This document shows, piece by piece, positions 33,916-41,441 of a stretch of 64,000 nucleotides of DNA. Position numbers and translations under genes: made by a program. Source of the stretch: RGIG3159 sp034927685. GTDB lineage: Bacteria > Bacillota > Clostridia > Oscillospirales > Oscillospiraceae. The stretch covers positions 34,248 to 98,247 of the forward strand of contig JAYFPO010000004.1 of NCBI GenBank assembly GCA_034927685.1, in the 5' to 3' direction. The notes below the pieces were generated by a model, which had not been told where the DNA came from, searched no databases, and saw only the letters and a list, made by a program, of their open reading frames with translations. The first letter of the stretch is position 1, and every line of letters begins with the position of its first letter.

Positions 33916-34692
33916 TCAGCAGTATTTGATCTCCACGCCGAGCGCGGTGAGGCGGCGGGCCAGTTCGTGGTCGATGCCGCTGTCGGTCACAAGTCGGTTC
34001 ACCCGCGCGGCGTCTCCCACGCGGGAAAAGCCCTCGCGGCCAATTTTCCGGCTCTCTGCCGCAACGATCGTATGTTCCGAACGCTCCATCATCAGAAGGT
34101 CCATGACCGCCTCCTCGGCATGGTAGGTAGTCAGACCGGTTTCGGGGCACAGGCCGTCCATCGAGAGAATGGCATAGTCCGCGCGGTATCTGCGGAGCTG
34201 CTCCTGCGCGTCTGCGCCGTAGGTGAAAGAATACTGCGCGTTGATATCGCCGCCCAGCAGAATCACACGGAATGTCGGGTGTCCGCCCATCTCCACGGCC
34301 ACGCTGAGGGAATTGGTGACAATATTCAAATTTTTTCGTTTCTTCAGCTCTACCGCCACAAAATAGGTGGTGGTGCCGGAGTTAATCATCAGGGTGTCGC
34401 CATCCCGGATCATGTCGCAGACGACAGAAGCCAGCCGCTTCTTGACGGCACTGTTCTGCTGCTTGCGCTGCTGGAAGTCGAGGTTGTAATAGTTCTTTAC
34501 CGTCTGGACCGCGCCGCCCTGCATCCGCTCCAGATAGCCGTCCCGCTCCAGTGCGCTGAGGTCGCTGCGGATCGTCACCTGGGTAGCGTCCAGCAGCTCG
34601 CTGAGCCTGCTGACGCGGACCTGTCCGTCCCGGCTCAGAATTTCCAGGATTTTTTGTCTGCGCGCGTCGATTTTCAATTCTCCACCAGCCAT
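33916..34692 (-). CDS. DeoR-family transcriptional regulator
   Basis: This 258-residue repressor type has an N-terminal winged helix (about 5-60, RRQKILEILSRDGQVRV, cited as ILEILSRDGQV) and a C-terminal sugar-phosphate-sensing domain (VNSGTTTYFVA-like, reads MINSGTTTYFVA, then LGGDI and GLCPETGLTTY). It follows the SIS gene by 34 bases and probably controls the divergent promoters at 35.4 kb. The effector is likely a phosphorylated sugar handled by the neighbouring enzymes. Confidence 0.9.
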   Translation of the reverse strand: MAGGELKIDARRQKILEILSRDGQVRVSRLSELLDATQVTIRSDLSALERDGYLERMQGGAVQTVKNYYNLDFQQRKQQNSAVKKRLASVVCDMIRDGDTLMINSGTTTYFVAVELKKRKNLNIVTNSLSVAVEMGGHPTFRVILLGGDINAQYSFTYGADAQEQLRRYRADYAILSMDGLCPETGLTTYHAEEAVMDLLMMERSEHTIVAAESRKIGREGFSRVGDAARVNRLVTDSGIDHELARRLTALGVEIKYC

Positions 34693-34726
34693 GCCGCTTC
34701 CTCCTTGTCTGTGTCGCGCGGGCGCG

Positions 34727-35323
34727 TTACCTGTGGTTCAGCCGTTCACCGACCGCTCCGCCCGGGTGAATCAGCGCGAATTGCTCATTTTGATAGCCGG
34801 TCTCCTCGATCAGCGCTGCCTGCAGCGCATGAAAGATCACGCACAGCGCCGTGGTGCTGGTAGTCCCCTGGCTGTTATACTTGTCGGTCTCCCGGTTGAC
34901 GTGCTGCTTCAGTACAATGTCCGCCTGCAGGGCCAGCGGGGACTCCAGATTTTCCGTGACGGTGAGGACGGTGACGCCCTTTTTCTTGCAGATGTCCAGA
35001 ATGGGCAGCAGTTCCTTGGTCTTTCCGCCGCGGGAGGCGAACACCATCACATCGCCGGGCTGCAAAAAGCCCGTCGCGCCGTGGACCGCCTCCGCCGGGG
35101 AGATGAACCGCGCGGGCCGCTCGATGCAGCACATGAGATGGGCGAAATGCTGGCAGATGATGCCGGAGTGGCCGCAGCCCGCCGCGCCGATCCGGGGCGC
35201 TTTTGCCAAAACCTCCACCGCCCTGGAAAATGCCTCGTCGTCAAAAAACTGAAGCTGTTCCTGAATACACTGTGCTTCGATGTCATAGGCCGCGCGGGCC
35301 TGCCGCAACGCTTCCTGTTTCAT
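34727..35323 (-). CDS. SIS-domain sugar-phosphate isomerase
   Basis: This 198-residue single-SIS protein resembles phosphoheptose isomerase, KpsF-type and hexuloisomerase enzymes. Visible parts are GAAGCGHSGIICQHF, FASRGGKTKELL (phosphate-binding Ser/Thr loop) and the metal-like segment PGGAVG near the end. The start is the ATG after GGAGGG; four further codons upstream would begin with TTG. It is first in a leftward operon with the DeoR gene. The substrate is unknown. Confidence 0.85.
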   Translation of the reverse strand: MKQEALRQARAAYDIEAQCIQEQLQFFDDEAFSRAVEVLAKAPRIGAAGCGHSGIICQHFAHLMCCIERPARFISPAEAVHGATGFLQPGDVMVFASRGGKTKELLPILDICKKKGVTVLTVTENLESPLALQADIVLKQHVNRETDKYNSQGTTSTTALCVIFHALQAALIEETGYQNEQFALIHPGGAVGERLNHR

Positions 35324-35347
35324 ATTTCCCTCCAAAAGAAAATATTA

Positions 35348-35424
35348 TTTACGAAATGAAAAAATCCTTGCCATTTCCAGTATACATTTTTCCGATTCGA
35401 AAATCAATATCTGTTTTACGGAAA
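35348..35424. repeat. Two TTTACG-AAA direct repeats in the divergent control region
   Basis: TTTACGAAA at 35348 and TTTTACGGAAA at 35414 lie on either side of the two promoters. Direct repeats of this kind are usual operators of DeoR-family repressors, so they are candidates for the product of the gene at 33.9 kb. Confidence 0.4.
35379..35407 (-). promoter_or_regulatory. Promoter of the SIS-deoR operon
   Basis: TTGATT, 17 bases, TATACT on the minus strand. Confidence 0.75.
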
Positions 35425-35430
35425 ATATGG

Positions 35431-35459
35431 TTGACTTTTTTCTTTCTAAATTCTATAAT
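35431..35459 (+). promoter_or_regulatory. Promoter of the TPI-yjbQ operon
   Basis: TTGACT, 17 bases, TATAAT, 36 bases before the first gene and divergent from the SIS promoter. Confidence 0.85.
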
Positions 35460-35495
35460 CAGGGAAGATTGAGCCGCGCTGCAAGGAGGGAACTT

Positions 35496-36227
35496 ATGTA
35501 CCGGAACTGTACCATCAAAGCGCCGTTTTTTGAAATTGGACCCAAGTCCTATCTGTTTGGCGACGACGTGGTCGACCTGGCAAGGGCCGCTGACGCCGCG
35601 TCAGAAAAATATCGCGTCGATATCATTTTCACAACGCCTCTGATTGAACTGCGCCGCGTCAGGGAAGCGACGCGGCACCTTCACGTTTTCGCGCCCCATA
35701 TGGACCCCCTGACCCCGGGCCGCGGATTGGCCGACGTGCTGCCGGAATCCGTTAAGGCGGCGGGCGCGGAGGGCGTGATGCTGAACCACTGCGAAAAGCC
35801 TCTGACCATCGCAGCCCTGAAGGCAACCATCCGGCGGGCTGACGAAGTGGGGCTTGCCACCATTGTCTGCGCCGACTCCATCGCCGAGGCCTCCGCCATC
35901 GCGAACTTGCACCCCAACATCATCGTGGCCGAGCCCACGGAGCTGATCGGCACCGGCAAGGCCAGCGACCGCGAGTACGTCGAGGCCTCCACCCGCTGCG
36001 TCAAGGAGGTCGATCCCGACATTCTTGTGCTGCAGGGCGCGGGCATCAAGTGCTACGACGACGTGTACCGCAACATTTTCGCCGGGGCCGACGCCACCGG
36101 TTCCTCAAGCGGCATTGTGGGATTGCCCACCCGGGAGGCACGCAATCGGATGGTGGACGACATGATCCGCGCGGTCCGGGACGCCTGGGACGCCCGGCAC
36201 AAAGAATCCGTCAATTCTATTTTATAA
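35496..36227 (+). CDS. Triose-phosphate-isomerase-like protein, archaeal type
   Basis: This 243-residue TIM barrel resembles the short archaeal triose-phosphate isomerase rather than bacterial TpiA. The catalytic histidine region reads LNHCEKPL (His98) and the catalytic glutamate lies in VAEPTELIGTG (Glu146). The phosphate loop GADATGSSSGIVG is at the C-terminal end. It probably isomerises a small sugar phosphate such as a triose or tetrose phosphate. Its neighbours (DeoR regulator, SIS isomerase, YjbQ) make a role in a peripheral sugar pathway more likely than in glycolysis. GGAGGG precedes the ATG. Confidence 0.78.
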   Translation: MYRNCTIKAPFFEIGPKSYLFGDDVVDLARAADAASEKYRVDIIFTTPLIELRRVREATRHLHVFAPHMDPLTPGRGLADVLPESVKAAGAEGVMLNHCEKPLTIAALKATIRRADEVGLATIVCADSIAEASAIANLHPNIIVAEPTELIGTGKASDREYVEASTRCVKEVDPDILVLQGAGIKCYDDVYRNIFAGADATGSSSGIVGLPTREARNRMVDDMIRAVRDAWDARHKESVNSIL

Positions 36228-36242
36228 ATGGAGGATACAAAC

Positions 36243-36863
36243 ATGGAATTCAAAGTATTTCAAAAAGAGCTCGAACTGCAGTCACGCGGCTGGATCCCCA
36301 CATTCCACGACGTCTCCAAGGAGATCAAGGAAATCGTAGCGGCCTCCGGCGTCCAGAACGGCACCGTCTGCATCGCTTCTCACCACACCACCTGCTCCGT
36401 CATGGTGCAGGAGTGCTCTCACGACATCGACTCCTTTGAGCTGGAGTTCCTGCAGCACGATCTGCTGGACATCATGCGCAAGCTGATCCCCGACTTCGCG
36501 GAGGAGCATCAGTACCGTCATCCCGGCCCGATCCATTCTCAGTTCGGCCGCTATGTGGACGAGCCGGGCGACTACACCTCCATGAACACCGACGGGCACC
36601 TGCGTTCCGTTTTCTTCGGCCGCAGCGAGACCATGACCATCAAGGACGGCGTTCTGGACGGCGGCGAATTCGCCCATGTCTATTTCATCGACTGGGATCA
36701 TGTCCGCGCCCGTCACCGTCAGCTCAATGTCACCGTCATGGGCACCACCGAGGACGTGGGCGACCGCAAGTGGAACGACGGCAAGGTCATCAACACCCTG
36801 CACAAGTTCACCGACGAGGAAAAGGCCTACGACGTCCACTACGATCTGCAGCAAAAGAGATAA
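36243..36863 (+). CDS. YjbQ/UPF0047-family protein
   Basis: This 206-residue protein follows the isomerase gene by 15 bases, with GGAGG before the ATG. The conserved motif SHHTTCSVMVQE and HLRSVFFGRSETM, with the final acidic part, are those of YjbQ proteins, which show weak thiamine-phosphate-synthase activity but whose real role is unknown. It is about 65 residues longer than typical members, with an insertion between the two motifs and a C-terminal extension. Two rightward terminators follow. Confidence 0.85.
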   Translation: MEFKVFQKELELQSRGWIPTFHDVSKEIKEIVAASGVQNGTVCIASHHTTCSVMVQECSHDIDSFELEFLQHDLLDIMRKLIPDFAEEHQYRHPGPIHSQFGRYVDEPGDYTSMNTDGHLRSVFFGRSETMTIKDGVLDGGEFAHVYFIDWDHVRARHRQLNVTVMGTTEDVGDRKWNDGKVINTLHKFTDEEKAYDVHYDLQQKR

Positions 36864-36867
36864 CAAT

Positions 36868-36903
36868 AAAACCGGGTCTGCCCTGTGCGGCAGGCCCGGT
36901 TTT
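36868..36903 (+). terminator. Terminator of the TPI-yjbQ operon
   Basis: AAAACCGGGTCTGCC and GGCAGGCCCGGTTTT, a 15-bp stem with one G-T pair, right after the yjbQ stop codon. Confidence 0.9.
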
Positions 36904-36921
36904 GTATGGAAACGGAAAATA

Positions 36922-36964
36922 GTCCGGCGCCGGTCGGGGGATGTGACCGGCGCCGGACTTTTTT
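36922..36964 (+). terminator. Second terminator, 14-bp perfect stem
   Basis: GTCCGGCGCCGGTC and its complement, with a nine-base loop and six T, oriented rightward. It backs up the first terminator or blocks read-through toward the riboswitch transcript. Confidence 0.85.
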
Positions 36965-37001
36965 GGGCCGCCGCCGGGGGATGTGGCAACGGCGTTTTAT
37001 C

Positions 37002-37047
37002 AAAAAACGGCTGCGGCGACGAAAAATACGTCACCGCAGCCGTTTTT
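37002..37047 (-). terminator. Terminator of the riboswitch transcript
   Basis: A 19-bp stem (AAAAACGGCTGCGG.. with its complement) with an A/T loop. Pairing is complete only in the leftward RNA, where a G-T pair replaces a C-A mismatch, and that RNA continues into six T. It lies 73 bases after the cobalamin aptamer. Confidence 0.88.
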
Positions 37048-37119
37048 CTGCGTATAAAAATGCCCACCGCCCCATGACTCGCGGGGCACGCGCAAACATG
37101 CGCGAAGCGGGAAAAACAC

Positions 37120-37294
37120 AGGCAAGCAGGTCTTCTGACTCGCGCATCTCAGGTCCGCACCGCCTTCTCGGTTTCCCAATGGCTGACTTTCGTCTGGTGC
37201 GTCCCTCCGCGCTCACAGCGGCGGTACCGTCCGGGATTCACACCCGGTTTGCTATTCTCCGCCGTCTCCTGCACGGAAGCGGCGGCACTTACCT
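37120..37294 (-). ncRNA. Cobalamin (AdoCbl-type) riboswitch aptamer
   Basis: The leftward RNA has the B12 box GAGTCAGAAGACCTGC, the GCCACTGGGAAA-like segment (reads GCCATTGGGAAACC), the GGGTGTGAATCCCGG hairpin and the ACCGCCGCTGTGA core. The closing stem P1 is AGGTAAG with CTTGCCT, complete. It has its own strong promoter and terminator, but no credible gene lies between them. After the aptamer, TTCGCGCA can pair with TGCGCGA inside the 3' part of the aptamer, a possible switch pairing. Confidence 0.93.
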
Positions 37295-37321
37295 ATTCTG
37301 TTCAATTTTCTGAGCACTTTT

Positions 37322-37350
37322 ACTATAGCACGCTCCCGCGCGTCTGTCAA
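37322..37350 (-). promoter_or_regulatory. Promoter of the riboswitch transcript
   Basis: TTGACA, 17 bases, TATAGT on the minus strand, just upstream of the aptamer. This is one of the best promoters in the window. Confidence 0.9.
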
Positions 37351-37381
37351 CTTTTTTGGAGCATTTGTGGTCCGCCCGCGC

Positions 37382-38071
37382 TCACGGGCAAATACCTCCG
37401 TCGCCGCCCAGAAGGGCGGATTCCGGAAAGAGGTTCCAGGGGTAGCCGTCCGGCGGACGGCGCACGACATCCACCGGCTTGCCCGTGACCGGGTGGGAAA
37501 ACGCCAGATGAAAGGACCAAAGCGCACACTCGCACCGGGGGTCCTTGCTGCCGTAGCGGATATCGCCCAGCAGCGGAAGCTGCCGGGACGAAAACTGGGC
37601 GCGAATCTGGTGGGTCCGCCCGGTGTGGAGCCGGACGCGGACCAGCGTCAGCCCAGCTTCCTCCGCCAGTACCCGGTAGGAGAGCGACGCCTCCCGCACG
37701 CCCTTTCGCATCCGCCGCACCACATAGGTCTTGTTTTTGGATGCGTCGCGGAAGAGCAGGTCCGTGAGTATGCCCTCCCGCTCCGCGGGACAGCCACGCA
37801 GGACCGCCAGATACTCCTTGCACATCCGGCGCTCGGCCACCATGGCGGTCAGCTTGCCGGTAACCTCCTTCCGGCGTGAAAAGACCATCAGCCCGCCCAC
37901 CTGCCGGTCCAGCCGGTGGACCGTGGCGATCTCCGCCTTTTGCCCGGCTTCCCGCAGCCGCGCGGCAAGCAGCTTCGGCATACAGCCCTCCGACGGCCCG
38001 TCCTCGGAGAGCGCCCCGACGGGCTTGACGCAGACCAGCAGGTCCCGGTCCAGATAACACAGCTCGAGCAA
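37382..38071 (-). CDS. RluA-family RNA pseudouridine synthase
   Basis: This protein of about 230 residues converts uridine to pseudouridine in rRNA or tRNA. The catalytic aspartate is in HRLDRQVGG and the C-terminal RTHQIRAQFS motif is typical. An upstream in-frame start would lie in the promoter -10 box, so a TTG start behind GGGAGG is preferred. There is no S4 domain, so it is a compact RluA-type rather than RluB/D. The target base cannot be told. Confidence 0.87.
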   Translation of the reverse strand: MLELCYLDRDLLVCVKPVGALSEDGPSEGCMPKLLAARLREAGQKAEIATVHRLDRQVGGLMVFSRRKEVTGKLTAMVAERRMCKEYLAVLRGCPAEREGILTDLLFRDASKNKTYVVRRMRKGVREASLSYRVLAEEAGLTLVRVRLHTGRTHQIRAQFSSRQLPLLGDIRYGSKDPRCECALWSFHLAFSHPVTGKPVDVVRRPPDGYPWNLFPESALLGGDGGICP

Positions 38072-38100
38072 GATGCGTCCCTCCCAATTGTTTTGTAAAA

Positions 38101-38129
38101 AGTATACCAAACTTTTGAAAAAAACGCAA
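38101..38129 (-). promoter_or_regulatory. Promoter of the pseudouridine synthase gene
   Basis: TTGCGT, 17 bases, TATACT on the minus strand; it supports the downstream TTG start. Confidence 0.75.
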
Positions 38130-38199
38130 ACTGGGATCTTTATTGGACAGCTATCGTGTTACGATGGAAAAATACCAACATAGCGGGAGGAAAAAACCG

Positions 38200-40335
38200 A
38201 TGGAAGACATTCTGGAAGGGCTGAATCCGGGGCAGCGGGAGGCGGCGGAGCGTACGGAGGGGTATCTGCGCGTGGTGGCGGGAGCCGGCAGCGGCAAGAC
38301 CGGGACCCTGACGCACCGCTATCTCTATCTGGTGGAGGCGCTGGGCATCTCGACCGCCGCCATCCTCTGCGTCACCTTTACGAATAAGGCGGCGGCGGAG
38401 ATGAAAAGGCGCATCCGACAGCGGCTGCCGGATCAGGACCTCGGGCATATCACCACCTTTCACGGCTTCTGCGTGGGTCTGCTCAAGGAGGACTGCCATG
38501 TGGTCCAGTTTCCGTCCACGTTTCTCGTGCTGGACGAGGAGGACAAAGCGGGTATTTTGAAAATCATTTTTGCGGACCTTGGCCTGACCGCCCGGGACCT
38601 GACCGTGAAGGATGCCGTCGACTACATCGGCTGCCGCAAAGGCGGCCGCGGCTACGTCAAAACCCTGATCGACATGGACCTCGAGCGGCTGCGGGCGCTG
38701 GAAGCGTCTGCGAACACGATCAAGGACCGGGTGATGTACCGCTACTTCTACGAGCAGCGCAAGTGCTACGGCCTGGACTTCGACGACCTGATTTACTTCA
38801 CGCTCTACATCCTGCGGCAGGACCGCGAGACGCGGGAGAAGTGGCAGAAGCGGATGGAGTACGTCATGGTGGATGAATTCCAGGACATTGACAAGGACCA
38901 ATATGAGCTGGCGGAAATTCTCGCGGGCTATCACCGCAACCTGTTCGTGGTGGGGGACCCGGATCAGACCATCTACACCTGGCGGGGCGCTGACGTGAAG
39001 TTCATGCTGGAGTTTGAGAGCCGCCACGAGGGCGCGGAAACCGTACTTCTCACCGAGAACTACCGCTCCACGCCGGAGATCCTGCGGGCCTCGAACGCAC
39101 TGATCGACAAAAATCGGCAGCGTCTCCAGAAAGCGCTGACGCCCCGTCGGCCTGCGGGACCGAAGCCGCTCTACTTCCACGCAAAGACCTCGGAGCTGGA
39201 GGCCGACTGGATCGCGGAAAAGCTGAAGCGTCTGCGTCGGGAAGGGCTGCCGCTGTCCAAAATCGCGGTGCTCTACCGGGCGCACTACGTCTCCCGCGCC
39301 GTGGAGGAGGCGCTGATCCGGGAGAAACTCCCCTACCTTCTCTATTCCGGCGTGGAATTTTACAAGCGCAAGGAGATCAAGGACGTGATCTGCTACCTGC
39401 GCATGATCTACCGCGGCGACGACCTGGCCTTCCTGCGGACGGTCAACGAGCCGCGCCGGGGCGTTGGCCGGACCCGCATTGCGTACCTCAAGGAATACGC
39501 CGCGCTGCGGGGCTGCGGCCTCTACGAGGCGCTTTTGGACAATCTGGAAACCGAGCTGTTCCGGCGCAGCCGCGCCAAGGAATATGCCCGGACGGTGGAA
39601 AAATTCCGGGCGATTTACGACCGGATGGATTTGACGGATTTGCTTGCCGGCGTGCTCTCTGAGAGCGGCTACGAGGCCATGCTGCGTGCCGCCGGCGAGG
39701 AGGACCGGCTGGACAACCTGGCGGAGCTCAAGCAGGCCATCTTCGACTACGAGCGGAAGGCCGGAGAGGACGTGACGCTGGGGGCCTACCTGGACCACGC
39801 GGCGCTTTTTTCGAATATGGACACCACGGAGAAGCCGGACGCGGTGAAATTGATGACCGTCCACACAGCAAAAGGCCTGGAATTCCCGGCTGTGTTTCTC
39901 TGCGGCTTCTCGGAGGGGATTTTCCCCTCCCGGCGTACCGACACCCGGGAGAAGCTGGAAGAAGAACGGCGGCTCGCCTATGTGGCCTTCACGCGGGCCG
40001 GGGATCGGCTCTTCCTGTCCGACGCGGCCGGCAGCAACTACGACGGCTCCTGCCGCTATCCCTCCCGCTTCCTCTTCGACGCGGAGAAGGAAAACCTCGA
40101 CTACGTCGTAGAGCTGGATCCGTCGCTGCTGGAGCGCGCGATGGGCGCGATCGGGGGGACGGAGCGGTGGGTGGACGGCATGCAGACGCCGTCGCTGGAG
40201 ATTGGAAAACGAGTGCGTCACCCGGTGTTCGGTGAGGGGACGGTGCTCGGCACAGAGCAGGGCGGCGCGGTGTGCCTTGTGCAGTTTGACCAGGTCGTGA
40301 CGCCCCGCAGTGTCAAAAAGGATCTGCTTCTTTAG
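38200..40335 (+). CDS. UvrD/PcrA/Rep-family DNA helicase
   Basis: This superfamily-1A helicase of 711 residues unwinds DNA in repair or replication restart. Motif I is AGAGSGKT, motif II is DEFQDID, motif III is GDPDQTIYTWRG, and the motif V/VI region reads VHTAKGLEFPAV and YVAFTRAG. GGGAGG fixes the start; the frame extends 19 codons further upstream. The C-terminal ~55 residues hold a small PcrA-like domain (GKRVRHPVFGEGTV) thought to bind RNA polymerase. It is slightly shorter than PcrA but complete. Confidence 0.93.
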   Translation: MEDILEGLNPGQREAAERTEGYLRVVAGAGSGKTGTLTHRYLYLVEALGISTAAILCVTFTNKAAAEMKRRIRQRLPDQDLGHITTFHGFCVGLLKEDCHVVQFPSTFLVLDEEDKAGILKIIFADLGLTARDLTVKDAVDYIGCRKGGRGYVKTLIDMDLERLRALEASANTIKDRVMYRYFYEQRKCYGLDFDDLIYFTLYILRQDRETREKWQKRMEYVMVDEFQDIDKDQYELAEILAGYHRNLFVVGDPDQTIYTWRGADVKFMLEFESRHEGAETVLLTENYRSTPEILRASNALIDKNRQRLQKALTPRRPAGPKPLYFHAKTSELEADWIAEKLKRLRREGLPLSKIAVLYRAHYVSRAVEEALIREKLPYLLYSGVEFYKRKEIKDVICYLRMIYRGDDLAFLRTVNEPRRGVGRTRIAYLKEYAALRGCGLYEALLDNLETELFRRSRAKEYARTVEKFRAIYDRMDLTDLLAGVLSESGYEAMLRAAGEEDRLDNLAELKQAIFDYERKAGEDVTLGAYLDHAALFSNMDTTEKPDAVKLMTVHTAKGLEFPAVFLCGFSEGIFPSRRTDTREKLEEERRLAYVAFTRAGDRLFLSDAAGSNYDGSCRYPSRFLFDAEKENLDYVVELDPSLLERAMGAIGGTERWVDGMQTPSLEIGKRVRHPVFGEGTVLGTEQGGAVCLVQFDQVVTPRSVKKDLLL

Positions 40336-40355
40336 ATGGATTTTATAAAAATAGC

Positions 40356-40384
40356 TTTACAGCTTTGGCGGTTTCGACTATGAT
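40356..40384 (+). promoter_or_regulatory. Promoter of the EamA transporter gene
   Basis: TTTACA, 17 bases, TATGAT. Confidence 0.65.
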
Positions 40385-40416
40385 AAGCGGGAAACTCACA
40401 GGAAGGACCCATTATC

Positions 40417-41295
40417 ATGAAAGCATCCGTCCGGCACACCGCTCTGCCATTGCTCGCAGCCATGATCTGGGGGACGGCGTTCTCCGCCCAGAGCGTCTGC
40501 GCCACCCATATCGGCCCGTTTACCCTGAACGCCCTGCGGGGCGCTGTGGCATTTTTGCTGCTGCTTCTGCTCTGCCTCTTCCGGCGAAACCGGAACCTCG
40601 GAAGCTGGCGGGATCTGGCGCTGGGCGGCCTCTGCTGCGGCACAGCCCTGTTTCTGGGCAGCAATTTGCAGCAGCTTGGCCTCGGCGGCTCTTCCGCCGG
40701 GAAGGCCGGGTTCCTCACGGCCATGTACATTGTGATCGTCCCGGCAGCGGGTATCTTTTTTGGAAAAAAAGCCCCCGTGAGAGTCTGGCTGGCGGTGGCC
40801 GTCGCCGTAGTCGGCATGTATTTTCTCTGCATCACGGAAGATTTCTCCGTCTCCTTCAGTGACCTCTGTATTCTCCTCTGTGCCTTCCTGTTTGCCGCGC
40901 AGATTCTTGCGGTGGACCATTTTGCGGGGCGGGTAGACGGCATCGCCCTCTCCTGTGCCCAATTTCTCGTGTTGACGCTGTTCTCCGCCATTGGCATGTG
41001 CGCGGTGGAGACGCCGTCGGCGGCAGAAATCGTGGTCTGCCTCTGGCCGCTGCTCTATATTGCCGTGTTTTCCAGCTGCGTGGCCTATACGTTCCAGATT
41101 CTCGCCCAGAAAGACGCCAATCCTGCGGTGATTTCCCTGCTGCTCAGTCTCGAATCGGTATTCGCGGTGCTGGGCGGGGCGGTGCTGCTGGGCGAGCGGC
41201 TGACCGCCCGGGAGGGGCTGGGCTGTGCACTGATGATGGGCGCTATCGTCCTGGCACAGCTGCCCACCCGCAAGGCCCAAAGAAAATCGGTCTGA
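40417..41295 (+). CDS. DMT-family transporter (EamA)
   Basis: This 292-residue membrane protein has ten predicted helices made of two EamA repeats. Typical segments are MIWGTAFSAQ at the start and SVFAVLGGAVLLGERL near the end. Such proteins export or exchange amino acids and other metabolites; the substrate is unknown. It stands alone behind its own promoter. Confidence 0.87.
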   Translation: MKASVRHTALPLLAAMIWGTAFSAQSVCATHIGPFTLNALRGAVAFLLLLLLCLFRRNRNLGSWRDLALGGLCCGTALFLGSNLQQLGLGGSSAGKAGFLTAMYIVIVPAAGIFFGKKAPVRVWLAVAVAVVGMYFLCITEDFSVSFSDLCILLCAFLFAAQILAVDHFAGRVDGIALSCAQFLVLTLFSAIGMCAVETPSAAEIVVCLWPLLYIAVFSSCVAYTFQILAQKDANPAVISLLLSLESVFAVLGGAVLLGERLTAREGLGCALMMGAIVLAQLPTRKAQRKSV

Positions 41296-41347
41296 TCCGC
41301 GTCTCCCGCCCGACAATGATTCCGGGCGGGAGCTTTTCTTTCTGAAT

Positions 41348-41387
41348 AATGAATTAAATTCATTTCACAATTCTACATAATGAATTA
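41348..41387. promoter_or_regulatory. AATGAATT operator-like repeats upstream of the rpiR-type gene
   Basis: A perfect palindrome AATGAAT-TAA-ATTCATT (41348-41364) and a further AATGAATTA (41379-41387) precede the promoter. They are likely sites for the regulator encoded next. Confidence 0.5.
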
Positions 41388-41393
41388 TACTCG

Positions 41394-41421
41394 TTGACAT
41401 CCGGGCAATCCATGCTATGAT
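41394..41421 (+). promoter_or_regulatory. Promoter of the rpiR-MFS-isomerase operon
   Basis: TTGACA, 16 bases, TATGAT. Confidence 0.8.
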
Positions 41422-41441
41422 GAGCACAGGAAGAAGGGGGC

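Noticed and set aside
36282..37067. Minus-strand open frame after the cobalamin riboswitch, considered as its target gene
   Set aside because: It lies almost wholly opposite yjbQ, begins beyond or within the riboswitch terminator, has no ribosome site and reads like an antisense shadow. The riboswitch is therefore treated as lacking a gene.
37031..37074. 14-codon frame (MGRWAF...) between aptamer and terminator, considered as a leader peptide
   Set aside because: No ribosome binding site, and its stop lies in the terminator stem; it is more likely chance.
38140..40221. Minus-strand open frame of 693 codons opposite the helicase gene
   Set aside because: It mirrors the PCR-like GC codon pattern of the helicase, has no ribosome site and no recognisable motif. 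It is a GC-driven antisense shadow.
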